From positions 3,658,001 through 3,722,000 of the forward strand of contig CP019882.1 in assembly GCA_002007745.1 (NCBI GenBank): DNA of 64,000 nt, read 5' to 3'. This DNA is from Mycolicibacterium litorale (GTDB lineage Bacteria > Actinomycetota > Actinomycetes > Mycobacteriales > Mycobacteriaceae). How positions within the stretch are numbered: the stretch's first letter is position 1; every line of letters starts with the position of its first letter. Below are positions 35,812 through 44,320 of this stretch, piece by piece. The translations under genes and the position numbers were made by a program. A model generated the notes under the pieces. It had not been told where the DNA came from. It searched no databases and saw nothing but the letters and a program-made list of their open reading frames with translations.

Positions 35812-36147
35812 TCAGGCCACCGCCATGGCGACCGGGTGCGGGATGACGACCTTCGTGGCGACATTGATCGAGGAGTCCTGGCTGGGTACCGCGGTCAGCC
35901 GCGCGAGGCGCTCGCGGTCGGCCATCTTCTCCCCGGCGTCGGTCAGCACCCGCGACAGCGGGACGTCCAGTGCGGTGCAGATTGCGCTGAGCAGTTCACT
36001 GGAAGCTTCCTTGCGACCACGCTCGACCTCGGACAGGTAGCCGAGGCTCACCCGCGCCGAATCGGACACCTCGCGAAGGGTGCGTCCCTGTGAAGTGCGG
36101 GCATCGCGAAGCACGTCGCCGATCACTTCACGCAGCAGTACCGCCAT
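35812..36147 (-). CDS. clgR: Transcriptional regulator ClgR
   Basis: 111-residue XRE-type regulator. The helix-turn-helix is GRTLREVSDSARVSLGYLSEVERGRKEAS, almost the defining ClgR motif. It activates clp protease and psp genes after envelope or redox stress. Start MAVLLREVIGDVLRDAR at ATG 36147 with GGAGGA upstream. The tail ends in VVIPHPVAMAVA, a hydrophobic terminus with the Val-Ala end typical of Clp-degraded ClgR. A SigE-type promoter lies upstream. Confidence 0.93.
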   Translation of the reverse strand: MAVLLREVIGDVLRDARTSQGRTLREVSDSARVSLGYLSEVERGRKEASSELLSAICTALDVPLSRVLTDAGEKMADRERLARLTAVPSQDSSINVATKVVIPHPVAMAVA

Positions 36148-36185
36148 CGGGCTGTCCTCCTCCATTAGTCGCAGCCAACCTGTGC

Positions 36186-36212
36186 AACGCCGGGAGGGCC
36201 CCGATTGGTTCC
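36186..36212 (-). promoter_or_regulatory. SigE-type promoter upstream of clgR
   Basis: Minus strand GGGAACC, then GTT 19 bases after GGAAC, fitting the ECF sigma E consensus GGAAC-N18/19-GTT. It is 39-65 bases before the clgR start. SigE control of clgR-pspA is established in M. tuberculosis. The element lies just inside and past the 3' end of cinA. Confidence 0.65.
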
Positions 36213-36222
36213 CAGGACCTTG

Positions 36223-36710
36223 TCAGGAGGCCTCGACCAGGGCGTGCAGCCGGCCGATCGCGTGGTGCACAGCCGCCAGCCGGATGTCCCATCGCGATCC
36301 GGCCAACCCCAGTTCGGCGACCTCGACGCCCCCAGGTCCGGCCAGGCCCAGGTAGACCGTGCCGACCGGGTGTCCGCCGTGTGGCTGCGGCCCGGCCACC
36401 CCGGTCAGGCCGACCCCCACGTGGCCGCGCAACGGTTCCGAGCCCCGTCGGCCAGTGCCGCCGCCGTTGGGGCGGCCACCGGGCCGACGGCGGCGAGCAG
36501 TTCGCGCGGGACACCGGCCAGCGTGATCTTGGTCTCGACGGTGTAGGTCACCAGCCCGCCCTGCAGGACGGCGCTGGCGCCGGGCACCCCGGCCAGCGTG
36601 GCGGCCAACAGCCCGGCGGTCAGTGATTCCGCGGTGGCGACGGTGTGCGCCCGCCTGCTCAGCGCGGCGACCAGCTCGCGCGCGGCGTCATCGACCAGCG
36701 GATCGCTCAC
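36223..36710 (-). CDS. cinA: CinA-family nicotinamide-nucleotide amidohydrolase, frameshifted
   Basis: Single C-terminal CinA domain (PncC type), about 162 aa restored, the usual length. Motifs ATAESLTAGLLAATLAGVPGAS and GGLVTYTVETKITLAGVP (N-terminal half) and VGLTGVAGPQPHGGHPVGTVYLGL (C-terminal half) are in two frames; adding one base near 36430-36436 gives DGARNRLRGHVGVG. It deamidates NMN to NaMN in NAD recycling. GTG 36710 with AGGGA upstream overlaps pgsA by 23 bases, so it is co-transcribed with it. Confidence 0.85.
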
Positions 36711-37293
36711 GGGAGTCCCTGATCGCCGAGACCACGTAGTCGATGCCGGTGATCACGGTCAGCACGACGGCCGCCCACATGATCACCCACGCCACCGTGA
36801 GCCACGGCGCCGGCCAGGTGTGCAGAGGCAGCACGAACAACCCGATCGCGACGGCCTGGACCAGTGTCTTGAGCTTGCCACCCCGGCTGGCCGGAATGAC
36901 GCCGCGCCGCAGCACGGCGAACCGCAGCAGCGTGATGCCGAGTTCGCGGGCCAGGATCACCACGGTGACCCACCACGGCAGGTCGCCAAGCATCGACAGG
37001 CCGATCAACGCTGCCCCGATGAGCATCTTGTCGGCGATCGGGTCGGCCAGCTTGCCGAATTCGGTGACCATCCCGTAGGTGCGGGCCAGCGATCCGTCGA
37101 ACCGGTCGGTGATCACCGCCACCGCAAAAATGATGAAAGCGGTTATCCGGCTGCCTGTTTGGTGGCCATCACCGGCGAACAGGAAGAGCAGGAAGATCGG
37201 GACCAGGACCAGCCGGATTCCGGTCAGCAGGTTGGCGACGTTGGCCACTCGCACGCGCGGGACCGCCGGACCGGTTTGGGGTTGTCCCGACAC
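36688..37293 (-). CDS. pgsA: CDP-diacylglycerol-glycerol-3-phosphate 3-phosphatidyltransferase
   Basis: 201-residue membrane enzyme making phosphatidylglycerophosphate. The CDP-alcohol phosphatidyltransferase signature is complete: DRFDGSLARTYGMVTEFGKLAD followed by PIADK (DxxDG...AR...G...D...D). Several helices, for example ITAFIIFAVAVI and WLTVAWVIMWAAVVLTVITG. GTG 37293 (VSGQPQTG) matches the start of the Rv2746c (pgsA3) family; longer frames are antisense to argA. Confidence 0.92.
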   Translation of the reverse strand: MSGQPQTGPAVPRVRVANVANLLTGIRLVLVPIFLLFLFAGDGHQTGSRITAFIIFAVAVITDRFDGSLARTYGMVTEFGKLADPIADKMLIGAALIGLSMLGDLPWWVTVVILARELGITLLRFAVLRRGVIPASRGGKLKTLVQAVAIGLFVLPLHTWPAPWLTVAWVIMWAAVVLTVITGIDYVVSAIRDSRERSAGR

Positions 37294-37339
37294 GGCTAAC
37301 AGAATATCGGTTGGCAGCTCGCGGTCGTGCGCCCGATAC

Positions 37340-37371
37340 TCTGCACCCGTGAATGACGCTTGCGGAGCGAA
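37340..37371 (+). repeat. Short CGCTTGCGGAGCG-type element
   Basis: GAATGACGCTTGCGGAGCGAACC between pgsA and argA contains the interrupted palindrome CGCT-TGCGG-AGCG. It resembles the tandem units before gluD (ATGAGCGCTTGCGCGAAG) and the stretch inside dfrA. Probably one copy of a dispersed short mycobacterial element. Confidence 0.4.
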
Positions 37372-37413
37372 CCAGCGAATGGCACGCGACGGCCGAGCCT
37401 GTGAGGCAGGCGC

Positions 37414-37926
37414 GTGAACCCCCTCGTGAACTCCGATGTCGTCATCCGCCGCGCCCGCACCTCGGACGTCCCCGACATCAAGCGTCTGGTCGACACTTAC
37501 GCCGGGCGCATCCTGCTGGAGAAGAACCTGGTCACGCTCTACGAGGCGGTCCAGGAGTTCTGGGTTGCCGAGCTCGGCGGCGAGGTCGTCGGATGCGGGG
37601 CGCTGCACGTGCTCTGGGCGGACCTCGGTGAGGTGCGCACTGTAGCGGTGGACCCGAAGGTCAAGGGCCGCGGCATCGGGCATGTGATCGTCGACCAGTT
37701 GTTGACGGTCGCCCGTGAGCTGCAGCTGGAGCGATTGTTCGTGCTGACCTTCGAGACCGATTTCTTCGCCAGACACGGCTTCACCGAGATCGAGGGCACC
37801 CCGGTCACCGCCGAGGTCTACGAGGAGATGTGCCGCTCCTACGACATCGGCGTCGCCGAGTTCCTGGACCTGTCCTACGTGAAGCCGAACACCCTCGGTA
37901 ACACCCGGATGCTGCTGATCCTCTAG
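37414..37926 (+). CDS. argA: Amino-acid N-acetyltransferase (arginine synthesis)
   Basis: 170-residue GNAT enzyme making N-acetylglutamate, the first step of arginine synthesis. Starts VVIRRARTSDVPDIKRLVDTYAG after a short leader; acetyl-CoA loop VRTVAVDPKVKGRGIGHVIVDQLL; C-terminal VLTFETDFFARHGFTEIEGTPV and EFLDLSYVKPNTLGNTRMLLIL. This is the short single-domain mycobacterial type (Rv2747), lacking the kinase-like domain of E. coli ArgA. GTG 37414 follows GAGGCAGG; GTG 37426 is an alternative. Confidence 0.93.
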   Translation: MNPLVNSDVVIRRARTSDVPDIKRLVDTYAGRILLEKNLVTLYEAVQEFWVAELGGEVVGCGALHVLWADLGEVRTVAVDPKVKGRGIGHVIVDQLLTVARELQLERLFVLTFETDFFARHGFTEIEGTPVTAEVYEEMCRSYDIGVAEFLDLSYVKPNTLGNTRMLLIL

Positions 37927-37951
37927 CGCCGGGTCTGAGAAGTCCTCGTCC

Positions 37952-40510
37952 TCAGGCCTCGTCGTCCATGCCGTCGTCGCCGGCCGACCCGCCCCGGATC
38001 AACATCAGCGTTCCGGCCAGTTCGTCGGGCTTGACCAGCACCTCGCGGGCTTTGGATCCCTCGGAGGGCCCGACGATGTTGCGGGTCTCCATCAGGTCCA
38101 TCAGCCGGCCGGCCTTGGCGAACCCGACCCGCAGTTTGCGCTGCAGCATCGAGGTGGAACCGAACTGGCTGGACACCACCAGCTCGACCGCCTGCAGGAA
38201 GACGTCCATGTCGTCGCCGATGTCGGGGTCGACGTCGGCGCGGTCACCCGAGGGCTTGGCCGCGGTGACGCCCTCGGTGTATTCCGGCTCGGCCTGGTCC
38301 TTGCAGGCCTGCACGACGGCCTGGATCTCTTCGTCGGTGATGTAGGCGCCCTGCAGTCGCTGTGGCTTGCTCGCCCCCATCGGCAGGAACAGGCCGTCAC
38401 CCATGCCGATCAGCTTCTCGGCGCCGGGCTGGTCGAGAATGACGCGACTGTCGGTCAGCGACGAGGTGGCGAAGGCCAGCCGGGACGGCACGTTGGTCTT
38501 GATCAGGCCGGTGACGACGTCGACCGAGGGGCGCTGGGTGGCCAGCACCAGATGGATGCCCGCGGCGCGGGCTTTCTGGGTGATCCGCACGATCGCGTCC
38601 TCGACGTCGCGGGGCGCGGTCATCATCAGGTCGGCCAGCTCGTCGACGATCGCGATGATGTACGGGTAGGGCTTGTACACCCGCTGGCTGCCCAGTGGTG
38701 CGGTGATCTCACCCGAGCGCACCTTGGCGTTGAAGTCGTCGATGTGACGCACCCGGGACGCCTGCATGTCCTGGTAGCGCTGTTCCATCTCCTCGACCAG
38801 CCAGGCCAGCGCCGCCGCCGCCTTCTTGGGCTGCGTGATGATCGGGGTGATCAGGTGCGGAATGCCTTCGTAGGGCGTGAGTTCCACCATCTTCGGGTCG
38901 ATGAGGATCATCCGCACCTCGTCCGGGGTGGCGCGCGCCAGCAGCGAGACCAGCATCGAGTTGACGAAGCTCGACTTGCCCGAGCCGGTGGAGCCGGCCA
39001 CCAGCAGGTGCGGCATCTTGGCCAGGTTGGCCGAGATGAAGTCGCCTTCGATGTCCTTGCCGAGTCCGATGACCAGCGGGTGGTGGTCCCGGCGGGTCGA
39101 CGGCGCGGTGAGAACGTCGGCCAGGCGCACCATTTCGCGGTCGGTGTTGGGTACCTCGATACCGACGGCCGACTTACCCGGGATCGGGGCCAGCATGCGA
39201 ACGCTCTCGGTGGCCACTGCGTAGGCGATATTGCGTTGCAGCGCAGTGATTTTCTCGACTTTCACCCCGGGCCCGAGTTCGACCTCGTAGCGGGTGACGG
39301 TCGGACCCCTGGTGCAGCCGGTGACGGCGGCGTCGACCTTGAACTGCTCGAGCACCGACGAGATGGCGTCGGACATCTGCTCGTTGGCGGCGCTGCGCCG
39401 CTTCGGGGGATCGCCGGCGACCAGCAGGTCCAGCGACGGCAGGTGGTAGGGCCCTTCCACCACCCGGTCCAGCGCCTTGGTGTCCTGGCGCGGCGCGGGC
39501 GCGGCGATGTCCTTGTCTTCCTTGTCTTCCTTGTCTTCCTTGTCGACCACCTTCTTCGGGCGGCGCGCCTTGACCGGCTCGGGGACGGTCGGGGCGTCCT
39601 CGTCGAGCGGATAGTTCTCCAGCGGTGTGCCGGCCGGTGCCGCCGCGCCCGGCCAGGCCGGGGCCTCGTCGGCGTAGGTCCGCGGATCGTCGTAGTAGCC
39701 GTCGGAGAAGTCCTCGGGGGCGGCCTGTTGCAGCTCGTCGGGCTCGCTCTCGTCGTAGTCGTCGTACTCGTCGTCTTCGTCGTAATGCCCGCGGGTGCTG
39801 AACATCGCATACAGCGTCTCGGGCACCTCCCGGATCGTGGTGCCGGTCAGCAGCAGGACGCCGAACAGCGCGGCGATGATCAGCAGCGGGGTGGCGATCC
39901 ACGGGGTCAACCCGTCGGAGAGCGGTCCCCCGATGGCGAAGCCGACGAATCCGGCGGCGCGCTGGCGGGCGGCAGGATCCTGCGGCGCGCCCGACCACAG
40001 ATGCCACAGTCCCAGCACCGGTAGCGCGATCATCGCGCAGCCGAGCACCAGGCGCGGGCGGGCGTCGGGGTTGGGTTCGGTGCGCATCAACATCACCGCG
40101 ACGACGGCGATGATCAGCGGCAGCAGCACCACCGCCCCGCCGACGAGGGTGCGCAGGGCCGAGTCGATCCACCCGCCGACCGGCCGGGCGGCGTCGAACC
40201 AGGAGCCGGCGGCGATCACGACGGCGACGGCCAGCAGGCCCAGCGCGATGCCGTCGCGCCGATGTCCGGGCTCGATGTCGCGGGCCCGGCCCACCGACCG
40301 GGCGGTGGAACCGGCTCCCCTGGCCAGCATCAGCCAGGTGGCCCGGGCGGCGCGGCCACCGGCCGCCGCCGCGGTGCCGACCGGTGACCCGGCGCGCTTC
40401 TTGGCGGGCTTGCGCCGCGGTGCCGGCTTCGACGCACCCTTTGATGGCCGCGCCGCACCCTTTGACCTGGTCGTTCGCGCGCCAGAGCGAGCGGCCGTCT
40501 TATTCGCCAT
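37952..40510 (-). CDS. ftsK: DNA translocase FtsK
   Basis: 852 aa. A Lys/Arg-rich cytoplasmic start (MANKTAARSGARTTRSKGAA) precedes four membrane helices between about residues 85 and 225, a long acidic linker, and the motor: alpha/beta ATPase with Walker A VAGSTGSGKSSFVN, Walker B IAIVDELADLMM, GIHLVLATQRPSVDVVTG. The C-terminal gamma winged helix, FGSTSMLQRKLRVGFAKAGRLMDLME, recognises KOPS. It moves chromosome termini through the septum. Start ATG 40510. The linker includes a threefold 9-base repeat. Confidence 0.96.
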   Translation of the reverse strand: MANKTAARSGARTTRSKGAARPSKGASKPAPRRKPAKKRAGSPVGTAAAAGGRAARATWLMLARGAGSTARSVGRARDIEPGHRRDGIALGLLAVAVVIAAGSWFDAARPVGGWIDSALRTLVGGAVVLLPLIIAVVAVMLMRTEPNPDARPRLVLGCAMIALPVLGLWHLWSGAPQDPAARQRAAGFVGFAIGGPLSDGLTPWIATPLLIIAALFGVLLLTGTTIREVPETLYAMFSTRGHYDEDDEYDDYDESEPDELQQAAPEDFSDGYYDDPRTYADEAPAWPGAAAPAGTPLENYPLDEDAPTVPEPVKARRPKKVVDKEDKEDKEDKDIAAPAPRQDTKALDRVVEGPYHLPSLDLLVAGDPPKRRSAANEQMSDAISSVLEQFKVDAAVTGCTRGPTVTRYEVELGPGVKVEKITALQRNIAYAVATESVRMLAPIPGKSAVGIEVPNTDREMVRLADVLTAPSTRRDHHPLVIGLGKDIEGDFISANLAKMPHLLVAGSTGSGKSSFVNSMLVSLLARATPDEVRMILIDPKMVELTPYEGIPHLITPIITQPKKAAAALAWLVEEMEQRYQDMQASRVRHIDDFNAKVRSGEITAPLGSQRVYKPYPYIIAIVDELADLMMTAPRDVEDAIVRITQKARAAGIHLVLATQRPSVDVVTGLIKTNVPSRLAFATSSLTDSRVILDQPGAEKLIGMGDGLFLPMGASKPQRLQGAYITDEEIQAVVQACKDQAEPEYTEGVTAAKPSGDRADVDPDIGDDMDVFLQAVELVVSSQFGSTSMLQRKLRVGFAKAGRLMDLMETRNIVGPSEGSKAREVLVKPDELAGTLMLIRGGSAGDDGMDDEA
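39511..39545 (-). repeat. Nine-base tandem repeat in the ftsK linker
   Basis: CCTTGTCTT occurs three times plus a partial copy, encoding DKEDKEDKEDK. Nine-base units keep the frame; copy number could vary between strains. Located in the acidic linker before the motor domain. Confidence 0.85.
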
Positions 40511-40694
40511 GCGCGCAAGACTAGTCGCAAAGGCCCCATCTGCACCATCCGCCACACGAGTTACAGAGGGGCTGTTGCCAACCTGCGACCAACGACGAAT
40601 CGGGCGTGGTTTTCGCCGCCCAACGGCGGAAAACGCGCCGAAATCGCACCAGGTTAAGGTAAGCGGCGTCACACCCCGATCCAGGAGACCGCCC

Positions 40695-41009
40695 ATGCCA
40701 GTCGTCGTCGTCGCCACCTTCACCGTCAAGCCCGAATCCGTGGACACCGTGCGGGAAGCCTGCAAGAAGGCGATCGCCGCAGTCCACGACGAGCCGGGCT
40801 GCGAGCTGTACTCGCTGCACGAGGGCGACAAGACGTTCGTGTTCGTCGAGCAGTGGGCCGACGCGGACGCATTGACGACGCACAGCACCGCACCGGGCGT
40901 GACCACGCTGTTCGGCGAGATCGGCGAGCACCTCGACGGTGCACCCGATATCAAGATGCTCACCCCCGTGGTGGCCGGTGACCCGGCCAAGGGCCAGCTG
41001 CGTCCCTGA
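40695..41009 (+). CDS. Antibiotic biosynthesis monooxygenase-fold protein (Rv2749 family)
   Basis: 104-residue ABM ferredoxin-like domain: VVVVATFTVKPESVDTVREA, EPGCELYSLHEGDKTFVFVEQWAD and LTTHSTAPGVTTLFGEI. Members include cofactor-free monooxygenases and heme or quinone-handling proteins; no residue here fixes the function. ATG 40695 with AGGAGA nine bases upstream. 16 bases separate it from the SDR gene, so the two are probably co-transcribed, as Rv2749-Rv2750. The 184 bases upstream to ftsK hold the divergent promoters. Confidence 0.88.
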   Translation: MPVVVVATFTVKPESVDTVREACKKAIAAVHDEPGCELYSLHEGDKTFVFVEQWADADALTTHSTAPGVTTLFGEIGEHLDGAPDIKMLTPVVAGDPAKGQLRP

Positions 41010-41025
41010 CCGGGACCGACGACTC

Positions 41026-41840
41026 ATGGGTGAACTCGACGGCAAAGTCGCGCTGATCACCGGGGCGGCCCGCGGTCAGGGCCGTGCGCACGCGGTCAAA
41101 CTAGCGGCCGAAGGCGCCGCCATCATCGCGATCGACATCTGCGACCAGATCGCCAGCGTCCCCTACCCGATGGCCACCCCGAGGACCTGGCCGCCACGGT
41201 CAAACTCGTCGAGGACACCGGCGCTCGCATCGTGGCGCGCCAAGCCGACGTCCGCGACCGGGCCGCGCTCAAGTCCGCGGTGTACCAGGGCATCGAGGAA
41301 CTCGGCCGGCTCGACATCGTGATCGCCAACGCCGGCATCGCCCCGATGACCGACGCAAGCGCCTGGCAGGACGTCATCGACGTGAACCTGACCGGGGTCT
41401 ACCACACCGTCGACGTGACGATGAAGCCGTTGATCAAGCAGGGCGCCGGCGGGTCGGTCGTGTTGACCAGTTCGGTGGCCGGCCTGGTGGGCATCGGCGC
41501 CCCGATCGCCGGCTCGCTGGGCTACACGGTGGCCAAGCACGGCCTGGTCGGCTTGATGCGGGCGTATGCGAATTTCCTTGCGCCGTTCAATATCCGGGTG
41601 AACTCGGTGCACCCCGCCGGGGTGAACACCCCGATGATCGACAACGAGTTCACCCGGTCCTGGCTCGACGGTCTGGCCCAGCAGGACTTCGGCGGCCCGG
41701 ACATGACCAACGCCCTGCCGGTACAGACCCTGGAACCCGAGGACATCGCCAACGCGGCGTTCTTCCTGGTTTCGGAGGCGGGCCGCTACATCACCGGTGT
41801 CGCGTTGCCCGTCGACGCGGGGTTCGTCAACAAGCGCTGA
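41026..41840 (+). CDS. Mycofactocin-coupled SDR-family oxidoreductase (Rv2750 family), frameshifted
   Basis: About 271 aa restored. Cofactor motif ALITGAARGQGRAHAVKLA; after IIAIDIC comes the insertion DQIASVPYPMATPEDLAATVKL that marks mycofactocin-type dehydrogenases with a tightly held NAD; catalytic SSVAGLVGIGAP, YTVAKHGL. C-terminal DIANAAFFLVSEAGRYITGVALPVDAG. The frame breaks at C4 41177-41180; one added base restores it. Such enzymes pass electrons to mycofactocin rather than free NAD. Substrate is likely an alcohol. It precedes dmmA by 30 bases. Confidence 0.88.
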
Positions 41841-41870
41841 CCGGGCCACCGCCACTACGATCGGGGGGCC

Positions 41871-42407
41871 ATGAGACCCCCACTGGAGCTCACCAGCGTC
41901 CCCGCCTGGGCCGTCGAACCCACCAGTGCGCCGGCCGATCTGTCCGGGCGCCAGTGGACGGTGCTCGCGATCGGCCCCGATGCGGCCGCAGTCGCCGACC
42001 GGTGGGTCGCCGAGATCGCCGGACGGCACCCCGGCGCCCGGCCGTGGGTCCACCTGGTCGATGACGCCGAGGCGGCGTGCACGGCGCTGGACGACGACCT
42101 GACCAGGGCCGTTGTCGGGTGGCGGCTGCTGATCACCGGATCCGCACACGACTGCCTGCGGGTGCGGGCCCGGGCACTCGAGCTCGGCGCTGCCGACGAC
42201 GAGATCACCGTCGCCAGCACCGACGTGGACACCCGGACGGTGTTCTGTGCGCACTGCCGCGCGGTCACCACGGCTGTGGTCGGACTGTCCGAGACGGTGC
42301 CCTGCACCGGCTGCGGGCGTGAACTGTTCGTCTACTACCACGTGTCACGCCGACTGGGAACCCACCTCGGCTTCGCCACCGCCGCCAGTTACCGGGGAAC
42401 GACGTGA
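41871..42407 (+). CDS. dmmA: Dimethylamine monooxygenase subunit DmmA-like protein
   Basis: 178 aa. The C-terminal zinc-ribbon-like block has FCAHCRAVTTAVVG, PCTGCGRELFVYYHVSRRLG and HLGFATA, the distinctive DmmA pattern (two CxxC pairs then VYxHVSRR). The N-terminal half, with WTVLAIGPDAAAVADRWV and RLLITGSAHDCLRVRARALELG, resembles a nucleotide/flavin-binding Rossmann-like fold. In methylotrophic bacteria DmmA is a small subunit of the NADPH-dependent dimethylamine monooxygenase. The stop overlaps dmmB as GTGA. Substrate here is inferred, not shown. Confidence 0.82.
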   Translation: MRPPLELTSVPAWAVEPTSAPADLSGRQWTVLAIGPDAAAVADRWVAEIAGRHPGARPWVHLVDDAEAACTALDDDLTRAVVGWRLLITGSAHDCLRVRARALELGAADDEITVASTDVDTRTVFCAHCRAVTTAVVGLSETVPCTGCGRELFVYYHVSRRLGTHLGFATAASYRGTT

Positions 42408-43333
42408 GCAGCCTGAGTCTGGAGATCGTCGGCATCGACGATGATGTGCCGGGCGTCCGTACGCTGACGCTGGCGCTGCCCGACCGCGGGCCCCTGCCGT
42501 CGCTCACGCCGGGCAGCCACATCGTCGTCGAGTATGACGGCGGCGCCAACGCCTACTCGCTGACCGGTGAGACGGCGGCACCCCGCGAATACGTGATCTC
42601 GGTGCTGGAATGCCCCGACGGCCGGGGTGGCTCGCGATGGATCCACCGTGAACTCTGCGTCGGTGACACCGTGACGGTCCGGGAACCGCGCAGCGCGTTC
42701 GCCCCCGTCCTGCGCGCCCGGCGGCATCTGTTGATCGCCGCCGGGATCGGGATCACCCCGATGGTCTCGCATCTGCGCAGCGCTCGGCGCTGGGGTCGCG
42801 ACGCCCAACTGCTCTACGTTCACCGCGACGGCCGGGGCGCCTACGTCGACGAGATCAAGGAGCTCACCGACCAGGCCCGGTTCTTCACCGACCGGGCGGC
42901 GTTCGTCGCCGAACTGGCTGCGGTGCTGGCCGATTCGCCGTTCGGCACGCACGCCTACATCTGCGGCCCCAGCCAGTTCATCGATGACGTGAGCGCCCTG
43001 GCCGCCGGGCTGGGCTGGCCGCCGAGCCGCATCCATGCCGAGCACTTCGGCGGCGAGCTCACCCCCGGCGAGCCTTTCGAAGTCGAGATCGCAACAAGCG
43101 GTGCGACTTTCGTGGTCGAATCCGGGGTGTCGCTGCTGGAGGCCCTGGAGGCGCACGGTCTTCCGGTGCCCAACATGTGCCGCCAGGGAGTGTGCGGCGA
43201 ATGCCGGATCTCGGTGCGCTCGGGCAACGTGGTGCACCGCGACTTGTATCTGAGCGAGGCCGAACGTGACGCCGGCGATGTGATGATGGCCTGTGTTTCC
43301 CGCGCTGACGGACCTCTGGAGTTAGAGCTGTGA
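42404..43333 (+). CDS. dmmB: PDR/VanB-type reductase, FMN and 2Fe-2S (dmmB position)
   Basis: 309 aa in phthalate-dioxygenase-reductase order: FMN domain (GSHIVVEYDGGANAYSLTG), NAD domain (LLIAAGIGITPMVSHLRSA, AYICGPSQFIDDV), then the C-terminal plant-type ferredoxin with cysteines in MCRQGVCGECRISVRSG and MMACVSRA. It would carry electrons from NAD(P)H to the heme subunit encoded next. It overlaps both neighbours by four bases (GTGA). It is also the only obvious partner in this window for the unpaired Rieske oxygenase at 30985. Confidence 0.88.
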   Translation: MSSLSLEIVGIDDDVPGVRTLTLALPDRGPLPSLTPGSHIVVEYDGGANAYSLTGETAAPREYVISVLECPDGRGGSRWIHRELCVGDTVTVREPRSAFAPVLRARRHLLIAAGIGITPMVSHLRSARRWGRDAQLLYVHRDGRGAYVDEIKELTDQARFFTDRAAFVAELAAVLADSPFGTHAYICGPSQFIDDVSALAAGLGWPPSRIHAEHFGGELTPGEPFEVEIATSGATFVVESGVSLLEALEAHGLPVPNMCRQGVCGECRISVRSGNVVHRDLYLSEAERDAGDVMMACVSRADGPLELEL

Positions 43334-44316
43334 GTACCCCGGTTTCGGCACCCGACCTGGTGGCGGCATTCCCGTTCCCGTATGCGGGCGACACCTACCG
43401 CTACAACACCCATCTGGAACCGGGCGGCACGCAGGTGCAGACCCGCACCGGGCAGTGGGGTGCCTCCGTGCTGCACATCGACAGTGAGTACGCCACCGAA
43501 TTGGCCCAGCGCCAGCGCATTCTGGCCGCCGACCCCACCCGGCACGCAGTGCTGCCGCACATGCGGATCGCCTGCTGGGACACCATGCTGGCGTTGATGA
43601 CCGAACTCGCCACCGCCTATCCGGACGCCATGTCGTTGACCCGCGACGGCGACACCTGGCACTGGCGCAACGAACTGCTCGGTCTGGCACAGGATTTCAT
43701 TCTCGGAGACGAGTCCACCCTGCCCTGCGACCCACTGGCCTACATCGCCGAACAGGTCCAGGACGATATCGTCCTGCTCGATCAGCGCGACGGCGATCTG
43801 TTCGCCGACGCCGGCGTGGTGACCTTCGCCGCCGGCTGGTCGTTCGGGTTCGACGTCGGCATGACATTCCTGGAGATCCACGGTCCGGTCCCCGGGCTGC
43901 GCGAATCAGGGGTGGTCGGTCGGGCCCGCGACTTCCTGATGCGGCTGCAGCCCAACCAGATCTACCGGCGCACCAACTGGTCGATGGCGATCGGGCGGAC
44001 CCTGGACCTGTCGGTGGAGACCTTGCCCGAGCGGGTGTCCGAGGACATCGACCTGCTTGCCGTCGACGACGAGACGTTCGGGCGGCTGGTGCACCTGCGC
44101 GTGGAGGTGCAGCATCTGATCCGGCTGGCCGAGTCCGGTGCCATCTGCTTCCTGATCCGCACCTACATGCTGCCCTTCGCCGATATCGCCACCGTCGACG
44201 AGTGGCGTACCCGCGCCGCGTCGGTGCTGGCAGAACTCCCCGAGGACATCGCCGCCTACAAGGGCATCAGCGGCTATCGCGACCGCCTGGTGTCCTGGTT
44301 GCTCACCCGGTCGTGA
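43330..44316 (+). CDS. dmmC: Heme-dependent oxidative N-demethylase family protein (DUF3445, dmmC position)
   Basis: 328 aa of the DUF3445 family, which includes the catalytic subunit of dimethylamine monooxygenase and the fungal heme-dependent oxidative N-demethylase. Typical blocks: AAFPFPYAGDTYRYNTHL, WHWRNELLGLAQDFILGD, QDDIVLLDQRDGDLFADAGVVTFAAGW, YRRTNWSMAIGRTLDL, HLRVEVQHLIRLAESGAICFLIRTYMLPFADI. With DmmA- and DmmB-like neighbours a secondary-amine N-demethylation giving formaldehyde is the best guess. It ends five bases from the convergent rnj end. Confidence 0.87.
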   Translation: MSTPVSAPDLVAAFPFPYAGDTYRYNTHLEPGGTQVQTRTGQWGASVLHIDSEYATELAQRQRILAADPTRHAVLPHMRIACWDTMLALMTELATAYPDAMSLTRDGDTWHWRNELLGLAQDFILGDESTLPCDPLAYIAEQVQDDIVLLDQRDGDLFADAGVVTFAAGWSFGFDVGMTFLEIHGPVPGLRESGVVGRARDFLMRLQPNQIYRRTNWSMAIGRTLDLSVETLPERVSEDIDLLAVDDETFGRLVHLRVEVQHLIRLAESGAICFLIRTYMLPFADIATVDEWRTRAASVLAELPEDIAAYKGISGYRDRLVSWLLTRS

Positions 44317-44320
44317 CCGA

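Noticed and set aside
36223..36710. cinA as a genuine pseudogene
   Set aside because: Both halves retain all family motifs and join with one added base, in line with the other breaks in the window.
38552..40024. 490-codon open frame on the plus strand
   Set aside because: Antisense to the ftsK motor and linker; no family resemblance.
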